From Chitinophaga pinensis (GTDB lineage: Bacteria; Bacteroidota; Bacteroidia; B-17B0; Aurantibacillaceae): a stretch of 64,000 bases of DNA. Location of the stretch: the NCBI GenBank assembly GCA_945860225.1, contig CAMAPT010000002.1, forward strand, positions 1 to 64,000. Direction: 5' to 3'. Both the position numbers and the translations under genes were made by a program. This document shows, piece by piece, positions 36,201 through 43,408 of the stretch; the stretch's first letter is position 1, and the number at the start of each line of letters is the position of its first letter. The notes beneath the pieces are model-generated. The model saw only the letters and a program-made list of their open reading frames with translations. It was not told where the DNA came from and did not search any database.

Positions 36201-36387
36201 GGCACATAACGTTTTCGCGGTTTATTTCTGTTTGGGGATTTGAAACATTGTCTACCGAAATATTACTAACAAAGCTATAATTTTATTAGACATTTGCAAA
36301 GCATAAATAATTTTCTTTCGCGGGAGCGACTGCTTTTGCAAATGCCGAAGCCGAATGCCCAAATAGAATAAACCGTGTGTTAGTGCC
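36201..36387. repeat. attC-like cassette junction: long imperfect hairpin
   Basis: The element starts GGCACATAAC and ends GTTAGTGCC. Inside, GGTTTATTTCTGTTTGGGG pairs with the complement of GCCCAAATAGAATAAACC, and further in GACATTTGCAAAGC pairs with GCTTTTGCAAATGCC around a ~30-base loop. Outer boxes ending in TAAC and starting with GTTA plus nested stems are the layout of integron attC sites. At 187 bp it is longer than typical attC and has an unpaired ~50-base bulge on one side. Confidence 0.55.
36221..36382. repeat. 162-bp direct repeat, copy 2
   Basis: Partner of 35376-35537 at a distance of 845 bp; the segment between copies is the toxin-antitoxin module. The sorting-domain reading frame (YSFVSNISV...VSNPQTEIN) is preserved in this copy too, although it leads nowhere here. 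Confidence 0.92.
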
Positions 36388-36394
36388 TAGTGCT

Positions 36395-37231
36395 TTATTT
36401 ATTTGGTTTCAAAAAGTCCACAACAATTTGGTCTATAAGTTTGGGTTTTTCACTAAAGACTTCGTGTGTCGTGTTTGGTAAGATGCAGAATTGTCCATTT
36501 TTTAATGCTCTATACATTTCTAAGCCGTGTTCAATAGTGTACATATCGTTGTCACCAAAAACTAACAGTACATTTTGATTTATTAAATTGAAAGTTGATT
36601 TCGGAAAATACTCAGTTTCAAACCACATTCTTTTTGCTTCGGTAATATATCTTTTCCAATCGTCTTGTGGCGATAATGCTTTGTAATGAGTGACCCAATC
36701 TTTTAGATTGGTTTCAACCCATTCTAAATTACAAAGTTTATTTTCTGTAAAATCAATTTCTTCTTTTTTCATTCCGTCAGCTCTATAATTAGGTCCAACA
36801 GCAATTACTTTTTTAATTTTGTCAGGTCTGTCTTTTGCTAATAATAGAGCAGCAATACCTCCGTCACTCCAACCTATTACATTTAGGCTGTCTAATTTTA
36901 AAAGGTCAATCATTTTTGAATAATAAGTTGCCATCAATTGATAACTCATTATACTGTCGGCGTGTTCTGAGCGCCCTAGTCCGGGAGCATCAGGAATTAT
37001 GAGTTTATATTTTTTTGATAGTTCGAGTATATTATTTTTAAAATCTGAGATGTCGCCAAACCCACCGTGAAGCAAAAGGAGCGGAGCTCCTTTTCCATAT
37101 TCTTCATAGTAGATTTTTGTGCCTCTAATTGATAAATATTTTCCATTGTTTGAACCGTAATTAATTTGCGAACTACAAATGTTTTGAAAAAATAGAGTAA
37201 TAAAAATTAAATGACAACTGATACGAAGCAT
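36395..37231 (-). CDS. Secreted alpha/beta hydrolase
   Basis: An exported 278-aa hydrolase of unknown substrate. The N-terminal signal peptide is about residues 1-21 (ending CSSQ). The fold is clear: oxyanion HGGFGD, GLGRSEH, the nucleophile elbow GWSDGG with Ser, an acid in VFGDND and the catalytic His in NTTHEVF. Many lineages of this family are esterases or haloperoxidase-like. It lies inside the second cassette, with a 54-aa membrane ORF upstream on the same strand, and its stop is just inside the cassette boundary. Confidence 0.9.
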   Translation of the reverse strand: MLRISCHLIFITLFFQNICSSQINYGSNNGKYLSIRGTKIYYEEYGKGAPLLLLHGGFGDISDFKNNILELSKKYKLIIPDAPGLGRSEHADSIMSYQLMATYYSKMIDLLKLDSLNVIGWSDGGIAALLLAKDRPDKIKKVIAVGPNYRADGMKKEEIDFTENKLCNLEWVETNLKDWVTHYKALSPQDDWKRYITEAKRMWFETEYFPKSTFNLINQNVLLVFGDNDMYTIEHGLEMYRALKNGQFCILPNTTHEVFSEKPKLIDQIVVDFLKPNK

Positions 37232-37262
37232 AATGAATTATTTAAAAATGATTCTCTGATTA

Positions 37263-37427
37263 TTATTTCAGAAGTAACCAATACATAACTGTCCATATTG
37301 CTATAAAGAATAAACCAAGGTAAACAGTGTTTAAGTTTTTCTTAATGTCTTTTTTGATTATTAGTCTAAACAAAAACCAACCTATAAATAGGATAATAAA
37401 AACTAATGGGATAATAAGTCTTAGCAT
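37263..37427 (-). CDS. Small two-helix membrane protein in the second cassette
   Basis: A 54-aa ORF starting MLRLIIPLVFIILFIGW and ending YWLLLK. Two hydrophobic helices are joined by a basic loop (IIKKDIKKN). It is 31 bases upstream of the hydrolase gene on the same strand and lies within the same inverted-boundary module. No family recognised. Confidence 0.6.
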   Translation of the reverse strand: MLRLIIPLVFIILFIGWFLFRLIIKKDIKKNLNTVYLGLFFIAIWTVMYWLLLK

Positions 37428-37492
37428 AATTAATTTTTTGTCAAAGGTATAAAATTATATATAGTATTCTAGTTTTCGTGTCTACAAGCATT

Positions 37493-37520
37493 GGCACTAA
37501 CACGTCGCTATACGCAATTG
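37493..37520. repeat. Right boundary of the second cassette
   Basis: GGCACTAAC (37493-37501) is the exact reverse complement of GTTAGTGCC at 36379-36387. It is followed within 10 bases by ATACGCAATTGCGTAT, a 16-base perfect palindrome (about 37511-37526). This looks like the left half of another attC-like site. A clear right half is not found in the next 150 bases. Confidence 0.5.
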
Positions 37521-37727
37521 CGTATATATTCACTATATGTTTTTATTTTAACTATTTGAAGATGAATGAGTTAAAATTTAATTTGAATAGGCTATTTTAG
37601 AATTACTATTTTTTAACTCTTTGGTAATCATATCTTCAAATATTGATATTAATTTAGTTTTCTTTTTTAAATTAACAATTGATCCAAAGGGCTTTTTAAC
37701 TGATAAAATCCATGAAATAATCGAAAA

Positions 37728-37835
37728 TTAAAAGAATGCCCTTACTTGTGCACCGCCTATAGAGATAATTTTTCCGTTGGCTGATTTTCTGCCGTCATAG
37801 TTAATGCTGATTTGAATAGTTTGTGTTTGTTTAAT
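37728..37835 (-). pseudogene. Short C-terminal gene remnant
   Basis: A 35-codon open segment with no start codon, bounded upstream by an in-frame TGA. It reads ISINYDGRKSANGKIISIG and ends GGAQVRAFF. The Gly/Asn/Asp-rich texture looks coding rather than random, unlike the AT-rich surroundings (37521-37727), where I see no gene. The parent family is not recognised. Confidence 0.3.
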
Positions 37836-37883
37836 TCATTATTTACAACATGGTTTAATAAAAAATGATGTTAAAATAGTTAA

Positions 37884-38306
37884 TTAATCAATTGTTGCAA
37901 TTACTTTTAACTCAATAGCAATGGGTGTTGGTAAACAATTAATTTCTATTGTTGTGCGGCAAGGAGGATTTTCTTTAAAATACTCAGCCCACAATTTGTT
38001 GTAAGTCGGAAAATCGTCTTTCATATTGGTTAAAAATACTTGTACATCTACGATTTTGTCCCAGCTACTTCCGGCATCTTCCAAAATGTATTTAATATTA
38101 CGAAATACGCTATGGCATTGTGTTGCAATGTCGTATGATGTGATAGTTCCATTTTCATCGAGTTCTACTCCCGGAATTTTTTTTGTGCCGCGTTCACGCG
38201 GGCCAACACCACTTAAAAATAATAAGTTCCCAACACGACGAGCGTGAGGGTATAAACCTACCGGTTCTGGTGCTTTTGATGATTCGATTGAATTTTCTGT
38301 ACTCAT
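37884..38306 (-). CDS. RidA-family deaminase, 2-aminomuconate deaminase-like
   Basis: A 140-aa protein from ATG 38306; the frame stays open to 38396, but that overlaps thiL and lacks family similarity. YPHARRVGNLLFLSGVGPRERG and the C-terminal PCRTTIEINCLPTPIAIELKVIA carry the RidA/YjgF core. The first motif resembles 2-aminomuconate deaminase of kynurenine degradation more than RidA itself. The aldehyde dehydrogenase two genes upstream would supply its substrate, which supports that reading. It is 31 bases downstream of thiL. Confidence 0.85.
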   Translation of the reverse strand: MSTENSIESSKAPEPVGLYPHARRVGNLLFLSGVGPRERGTKKIPGVELDENGTITSYDIATQCHSVFRNIKYILEDAGSSWDKIVDVQVFLTNMKDDFPTYNKLWAEYFKENPPCRTTIEINCLPTPIAIELKVIATID

Positions 38307-38337
38307 AATGGTGTTTAGATTAATGTTTTGAAATAAA

Positions 38338-39378
38338 TTATTTAAATGAATTCCACCCTTGTGCAGTAATAGGGTGAGAGGTACCTGCTTTTGCAATTAA
38401 ATTTACACCACTTGATTTTGGAGTCATGTGGCCTATAATTGTAATATCCGGCTGATTCTTAATTTTTTCATAATCAGTCATGGGAACTGTAAATAATAGC
38501 TCGTAATCTTCGCCTCCGCTCAAAACGCAAACGGTGGGGTCTAAATTAAATTCGCGAGCTCTGTCAAATGTTTGAGGATCTAAAGGAATTTTTTCTTCGT
38601 ATAACTCACAGCCCAAATCAGATTGAGTGGTAATATGAATAATTTCAGAAGCTAGTCCATCGCTAATATCAATCATACTGGTCGGTTTAACCCCAATATT
38701 TTTTAATAGTTCTACAATGTCAACTCTAGCTTCAGGTTTTAGTTGGCGTTCCAAAATATAATCATTTCCTTCTAAATCGGGCTGAATATTCGGATTGTCT
38801 TTAAATACAAATTTTTCTCTTTCTAAAATTTGTAATCCCATATAAGCACCACCTAAATCGCCACTTACACATAATAAATCTTTTTCTTTAGCTCCGTTAC
38901 GATATACAATGTCTTCTTTTTTTGCTTCACCAATCACAGTAATACTGATGATTAAGCCACTTGTTGATGAAGTTGAGTCTCCGCCTATCAAATCGATGTT
39001 GTATTTTTTACAAGCAAACAACATTCCACCATAAAGTTCTTCTAATGCTTCTACCGAAAAACGGTTTGATGCGGCTATGCTCACAGTTACTTGCTTTGGC
39101 AACGCATTCATGGCGCAAATGTCTGATAAATTAACGATGACGGATTTATAACCAAGATGTTTTAAAGGCACATAGGTTAAATCAAAATGAACACCTTCAA
39201 CCAACATATCCGTTGAAATTAAGGTATGTTTTTCATTGTCATATTTTATAACAGCAGCATCATCTCCAATACCTTTAATGGTTGAATTATTATATGTTTC
39301 AACATGCTCTGTTAGGTGTTTAATTAATCCAAACTCTCCTAAGGATGTTAATTCTGTTCTTTCTTTATTTTCTAGCAT
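38338..39378 (-). CDS. thiL: Thiamine-monophosphate kinase
   Basis: Phosphorylates thiamine monophosphate to the active cofactor. It is 346 aa, normal length. Characteristic segments are GEFGLIKHL, GIGDDAAVI, STDMLVEGVHFDLTYVPLKHLGYKSV, NLSDICAMNALP and GGDS followed later by SGGEDYELLF. It lies between the RidA and aldehyde dehydrogenase genes on the same strand. No TPP riboswitch is visible upstream. Confidence 0.97.
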   Translation of the reverse strand: MLENKERTELTSLGEFGLIKHLTEHVETYNNSTIKGIGDDAAVIKYDNEKHTLISTDMLVEGVHFDLTYVPLKHLGYKSVIVNLSDICAMNALPKQVTVSIAASNRFSVEALEELYGGMLFACKKYNIDLIGGDSTSSTSGLIISITVIGEAKKEDIVYRNGAKEKDLLCVSGDLGGAYMGLQILEREKFVFKDNPNIQPDLEGNDYILERQLKPEARVDIVELLKNIGVKPTSMIDISDGLASEIIHITTQSDLGCELYEEKIPLDPQTFDRAREFNLDPTVCVLSGGEDYELLFTVPMTDYEKIKNQPDITIIGHMTPKSSGVNLIAKAGTSHPITAQGWNSFK

Positions 39379-39471
39379 TTTATATGATAACGAATTTAAT
39401 ACGAATATGCGAATCTGTTTTTTTTACAATTAGTATGTAGCGATTTGGAAATTCGTATTTATTGGTAATTA

Positions 39472-40917
39472 CTATTTCAATTTAACACACACATTTTTAG
39501 GTTCTGTAAAGAAATCAAGTGCTTCGAAGCCTCCTTCTCTACCAACTCCTGATGATTTAACGCCACCAAATGGAGTTCTTAAATCACGCAACAACCAACA
39601 GTTAATCCAAACAATACCGGTATGTAAATTCATAGCCACTCGGTTAGCTTTGGTAATGTCTTGTGTCCATACGGTAGAAGCTAAACCGTATTGAGTAGAA
39701 TTTGCATACATTAATACTTCTTCTTCTTTTTCAAATGGCATAATGGTTACAACTGGCCCAAATATTTCTTCTTGGTTGGTGCGGCAATCATAACTTAAGT
39801 TTTCAATAATAGTTGGTGCAATATAATAGCCATTATTAAATTCTCCGCCAACTTTTACTTCTTTACCACCACATAATACTTTACCACCCTCTTGTTTAGC
39901 TAATTCTACATACGAAAGAATTTTTTCCATGTGTGGTTTAGATACAACTGCACCAATTTTGGTTTTTTCATCAAGTGGAGCGCCAACAACAAGGGCTTCA
40001 GTTTTGGCTACAAAATCGGCTTTAAATTTTTCGTAGATTGATTTTTCGATAAAAATACGAGAGCCACATAAGCAAATTTGCCCTTGATTAGCAAACGATG
40101 ATAACATGGTAGTAGAGAGCATTTTATCGTAATCGCAATCAGCAAATATGATATTTGGATTTTTACCTCCAAGTTCTAAAGATAATTTTTTAAACATAGG
40201 TGCCGCAACGCTGGCAATATGAGCTCCGGTTTTTGTGCCTCCCGTAAATGAAATTAATGGCACATCTTTACTTCCTACAATAGAGTTGCCAATTTTAGGA
40301 CCTAAACCATGAACAATGTTTAATACACCTTTTGGTAAGCCCGCTTTAATACAAATTTCAGATAGTAAATAAGCAGTCATAGGAGTTACCTCAGAAGGCT
40401 TTGCAACAACGGTACAACCAGCGGCCAAAGCAGGAGCTATTTTCCAACTGAATAAATACAATGGTAAATTCCAAGGTGAAATACAGCCTGCAACTCCAAC
40501 AGGTTGACGTAACGTGTAATTGATAGCCGTATCTTCCATGCTATGAGAATGCGCCGCATAATGCAAAATACCAGTTCCGTAAAAATGGAAATTAGCAGCC
40601 GCTCTAGGTATATCTACAGTTTTAGCTAAATGTAATGGTTTTCCGTTGTCAATACTTTCTGCCAAGGCCAATTCATCTAATTGTTCTTCAATTAACGAGG
40701 CAATTTTTAAAAGGTATTTAGAACGGTTTTCTTTTGGAGTAATGCTCCAAGAAGAAAACGCTGCTTTAGCTGCCTGAATAGCCTGTTCAGCATCGCGTTC
40801 ATCGCTGTCTGGTATATGCGAATAAACAGTTCCGCGTGACGGATCGTAATTATCGATGTATTGGTTAGATATAGGATTTACTAACTCACCGTTGATGTAA
40901 TTTTTTAGTTTAAACAT
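39472..40917 (-). CDS. Aldehyde dehydrogenase, probably 2-aminomuconic 6-semialdehyde dehydrogenase type
   Basis: NAD(P)-dependent aldehyde dehydrogenase of 481 aa. The catalytic Glu is in LELGGKNPN and the catalytic Cys in NQGQICLCGSRIF; ISPWNLPLYLFSWKIAPALAAG and the coenzyme loop SFTGGTKTG are intact. The NLPLYLFSWK context matches the hydroxymuconic/aminomuconic semialdehyde dehydrogenase subgroup (ALDH8-like). The aminomuconate-deaminase-like RidA gene nearby supports a role in kynurenine or aromatic catabolism. Substrate is inferred. Confidence 0.88.
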   Translation of the reverse strand: MFKLKNYINGELVNPISNQYIDNYDPSRGTVYSHIPDSDERDAEQAIQAAKAAFSSWSITPKENRSKYLLKIASLIEEQLDELALAESIDNGKPLHLAKTVDIPRAAANFHFYGTGILHYAAHSHSMEDTAINYTLRQPVGVAGCISPWNLPLYLFSWKIAPALAAGCTVVAKPSEVTPMTAYLLSEICIKAGLPKGVLNIVHGLGPKIGNSIVGSKDVPLISFTGGTKTGAHIASVAAPMFKKLSLELGGKNPNIIFADCDYDKMLSTTMLSSFANQGQICLCGSRIFIEKSIYEKFKADFVAKTEALVVGAPLDEKTKIGAVVSKPHMEKILSYVELAKQEGGKVLCGGKEVKVGGEFNNGYYIAPTIIENLSYDCRTNQEEIFGPVVTIMPFEKEEEVLMYANSTQYGLASTVWTQDITKANRVAMNLHTGIVWINCWLLRDLRTPFGGVKSSGVGREGGFEALDFFTEPKNVCVKLK

Positions 40918-41096
40918 AATTCAAATTAAGTTCACTAAATTAATGAAATTGATGCAATAATTTTCTAAAAAAACGGTAGCTATCATTTTTTGCAATTCTC
41001 TGAAATTCACTTTTATTCCCTATTTTTATAAGTGCATAGGAATTAAGAATAATTTAATATGCAACTTGCTCCGATTTATAATTCGAATAAAAAAAC

Positions 41097-41858
41097 ATGC
41101 AAAAAATTAAATACGACATAAGAAAGCATATATCATGGTTTAACGTATTATTCATTGTTTTTTTTATTTGCAAATCAATCTATAGTCAAGATGTATTGCC
41201 CGATATTCGCCCTGAAATTAATAATGAGTTTGTATCCAAAAAATCAGATTCAATCAAACAATATCATTATCCATCACATTCGTCAAAAAAAAAGATTTTT
41301 TCGCCTGAAAGTATCAATACAGATCATTTACATACTAATATCGTTTCTATAAACGCTATGGCTATGGCTAATGGGGACCTAACATTATTTTATGATAAAC
41401 TCTTTTATGATGGAAAATTTGCAATTACTTTTTTGGGCGGATATAATTTTAATGTTCAAATGAGTAGATTGAATGCCTATATATCAAATTCAAAATACAA
41501 TGCTAAGAAAGATTATGATATAGGAGGTGGATTTTATTTTGCACCAAATCATACGAAACGTCATTATTATTTTATGGGATTATTGGGTAAATACATGTCG
41601 TATCATTTTACCGATATCACAGGTATATCTAATAATCAAAAACAGTTTCAGGAGAAAAAGGCTCACCAGTTGGCTATCCTATTTTCAAATGGTTGGATTT
41701 TTAATATTGCCTCTACGGTACATTTTAAAGTAATTTGTGCCGTTGGTAAACAAATGAATTCAATTCAATTAAAGTCGACAAGTAAGGTTACTAACAATGT
41801 AGATTATTCACATTTTCCTAAATTGTATTTAGGATATTGTATCGGGTATCGTTTTTAA
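41097..41858 (+). CDS. Hypothetical exported protein, barrel-like
   Basis: A 253-aa protein with an N-terminal signal segment (hydrophobic FNVLFIVFFICKSIYSQ). The mature part has alternating strands (GDLTLFYDKLF, KFAITFLGGYNF, GGGFYFAPNH) ending GYCIGYRF with a terminal Phe, suggesting an outer-membrane barrel. Layout and the y-x-L/K-LF strand motif are shared with the next gene 12 bases downstream, so the two may be diverged tandem copies. Function unknown. Confidence 0.7.
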   Translation: MQKIKYDIRKHISWFNVLFIVFFICKSIYSQDVLPDIRPEINNEFVSKKSDSIKQYHYPSHSSKKKIFSPESINTDHLHTNIVSINAMAMANGDLTLFYDKLFYDGKFAITFLGGYNFNVQMSRLNAYISNSKYNAKKDYDIGGGFYFAPNHTKRHYYFMGLLGKYMSYHFTDITGISNNQKQFQEKKAHQLAILFSNGWIFNIASTVHFKVICAVGKQMNSIQLKSTSKVTNNVDYSHFPKLYLGYCIGYRF

Positions 41859-41870
41859 GCATTTCATAAA

Positions 41871-42569
41871 ATGAAACAAGTTTATTTTTTTATATGTTGC
41901 TTTTTTGTGTTTTGTGCATCAAGTGTTCAATCTCAAATAAATTATCAGTCAGGTTTTACGGATGCGGTTGAAAAAACTCCGGATTTCTTGTCAAATTCAA
42001 CTAAAGTTCATACTGAAAGCGTTTATAAAATACCTCAAAAGTCAACACTTCTTGAGGAATGGAAAGAACAAGAATCTATGCTATCGAATCATATTATCGG
42101 TTTTTATATTCATCAATTACTATGGGGGCGTTTTACGATTTCTTATGAACGTTTATTTGCCGATAAAACTATAGGGATAAAAATACCTATTAGTTTAACT
42201 TACGATCCTTATGCGCGTTCAAAATCTAATTCATTTTCGGGTAATACGAATCCGTATGAATATCAAAAAAAAGGATTCATTATAGGTATGGATATTAATT
42301 CTTATCATGATTTAAAACCGAGTTTGAAATATTATTTTGGTCCGAGAATCAGATATGGTAAAGACATGTTATTAGGCGGAATCGAAGGCTTTACGTTTCA
42401 GATCCAAAATGGATTATTTAAAAGCATCGGTAAAAGAATGATTACTTCGGTAGGTGCGGGCTTTGGTTTTTTTAAATTATCAGAAGCATATGCTATTAGA
42501 AATGCATTTAATCAACAACAAGTTTATCCGTGGGCGTCCATTTCTTTACGGTTGGGGTTTAGATTATAA
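41871..42569 (+). CDS. Hypothetical exported protein, barrel-like
   Basis: A 232-aa protein with a signal peptide (residues 1-21, ending SVQSQ). The segment GRFTISYERLFADKTIGIKIPIS parallels GDLTLFYDKLFYDGKFAITF of the previous gene, and the end ASISLRLGFRL fits a beta-barrel strand. The last 46 bases overlap the 3' end of the convergent deaminase-family gene. Function unknown. Confidence 0.7.
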   Translation: MKQVYFFICCFFVFCASSVQSQINYQSGFTDAVEKTPDFLSNSTKVHTESVYKIPQKSTLLEEWKEQESMLSNHIIGFYIHQLLWGRFTISYERLFADKTIGIKIPISLTYDPYARSKSNSFSGNTNPYEYQKKGFIIGMDINSYHDLKPSLKYYFGPRIRYGKDMLLGGIEGFTFQIQNGLFKSIGKRMITSVGAGFGFFKLSEAYAIRNAFNQQQVYPWASISLRLGFRL

Positions 42570-43402
42570 CGTTCCTCATAACCTACATTTCCTTGAAGTC
42601 CTCCGCAGTGAATGATTAAAATAGGTTGATTTTTATCTAACAAGTTTTTTTTCATTAAATCAAACACTGCAAAAAATAACTTGCTGGTATAAACATAATC
42701 TAAAGGAATAGCATAAATTTCTTCAAACCAACTTTTGAATTCTAGCAATTCCACTGTATGTTTCGCGTAACCACCAAAATGATATTGATTTAATATTTGA
42801 GTTTGTAGATGGTTTGTAACCGCCTCAAATTTTAATACGTTGATAACTAAGAGTTGTTGCGATAGTAATAATGATTTTGAAATTCCTTTGTAAGTAGTGC
42901 CAGTTCCGTGGGCACAAAAAATGATGCGGAAATAGGAAGTTTCATTAGTCAAAATATCTTTACAGCCTTTTTGACCCAATTCGTTGTCACCTCCTTCGGG
43001 TATAATATAGGCATTAGGGTATAATTCCTGAAGTTTTTGAAGATAAGTAGAGTTATGTTTTTGTTTGTATAACTCTCTTGATACAAATTGTAATTCCATG
43101 CCATGTTTTGTCGTCAAATGAAGCGTTGGATTAATGGCTGATTTTTCTTCGCCCCTGATAATTCCAATTGATTTTAATCCATTGAGTTTACAAGCAACAG
43201 CCGTTGCAGCAATATGATTAGAATAAGAACCACCAAAGGTAATGATTGTGTCTTTTTGTTGATTTTTCGCTTCCTGTAAATTATATTTTAGCTTAAACCA
43301 TTTGTTGCCTGAAATTTCGGGATGAATTAAATCCAATCTTAAAACACCGATTTGATAATCGTTATATGAAATGCCATTGATGATAGGTTCGTAGTGTAAC
43401 AT
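42524..43402 (-). CDS. PLP-dependent D-cysteine desulfhydrase / ACC deaminase family enzyme
   Basis: Fold-type II PLP enzyme (292 aa). The PLP-lysine lies in EISGNKWFKLKYNL, followed by TFGGSYSNHIAATA, the substrate/cofactor loop. PEGGDNELGQKGCKDI and a later GTGTTYKG phosphate cup complete the family pattern. Such proteins are usually annotated as 1-aminocyclopropane-1-carboxylate deaminase, but most desulfurate D-cysteine. It is cotranscribed with the porin gene 6 bases upstream and overlaps the convergent gene at its 3' end. Confidence 0.88.
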   Translation of the reverse strand: MLHYEPIINGISYNDYQIGVLRLDLIHPEISGNKWFKLKYNLQEAKNQQKDTIITFGGSYSNHIAATAVACKLNGLKSIGIIRGEEKSAINPTLHLTTKHGMELQFVSRELYKQKHNSTYLQKLQELYPNAYIIPEGGDNELGQKGCKDILTNETSYFRIIFCAHGTGTTYKGISKSLLLSQQLLVINVLKFEAVTNHLQTQILNQYHFGGYAKHTVELLEFKSWFEEIYAIPLDYVYTSKLFFAVFDLMKKNLLDKNQPILIIHCGGLQGNVGYEERYNLNPNRKEMDAHG

Positions 43403-43408
43403 GATTTT

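Noticed and set aside
36080-36205. Longer antitoxin starting at 36205
   Set aside because: The extra 42 residues run through the cassette boundary and are hydrophobic; the ATG at 36079 gives a normal antitoxin.
35376-36382. The 162-bp repeats as a CRISPR array or insertion-sequence ends
   Set aside because: Only two copies, far too long for CRISPR repeats, in direct orientation, and no transposase lies between them.
37560-37727. AT-rich open frame on the minus strand left of the 37728 remnant
   Set aside because: Composition is dominated by Lys, Ile, Ser and Asn and no start or family pattern is evident; it is likely chance.
38307-39500. TPP riboswitch upstream of thiL
   Set aside because: No CTGAGA or ACCTGATCTGGATAATGCC-type core is found around 39379-39471.
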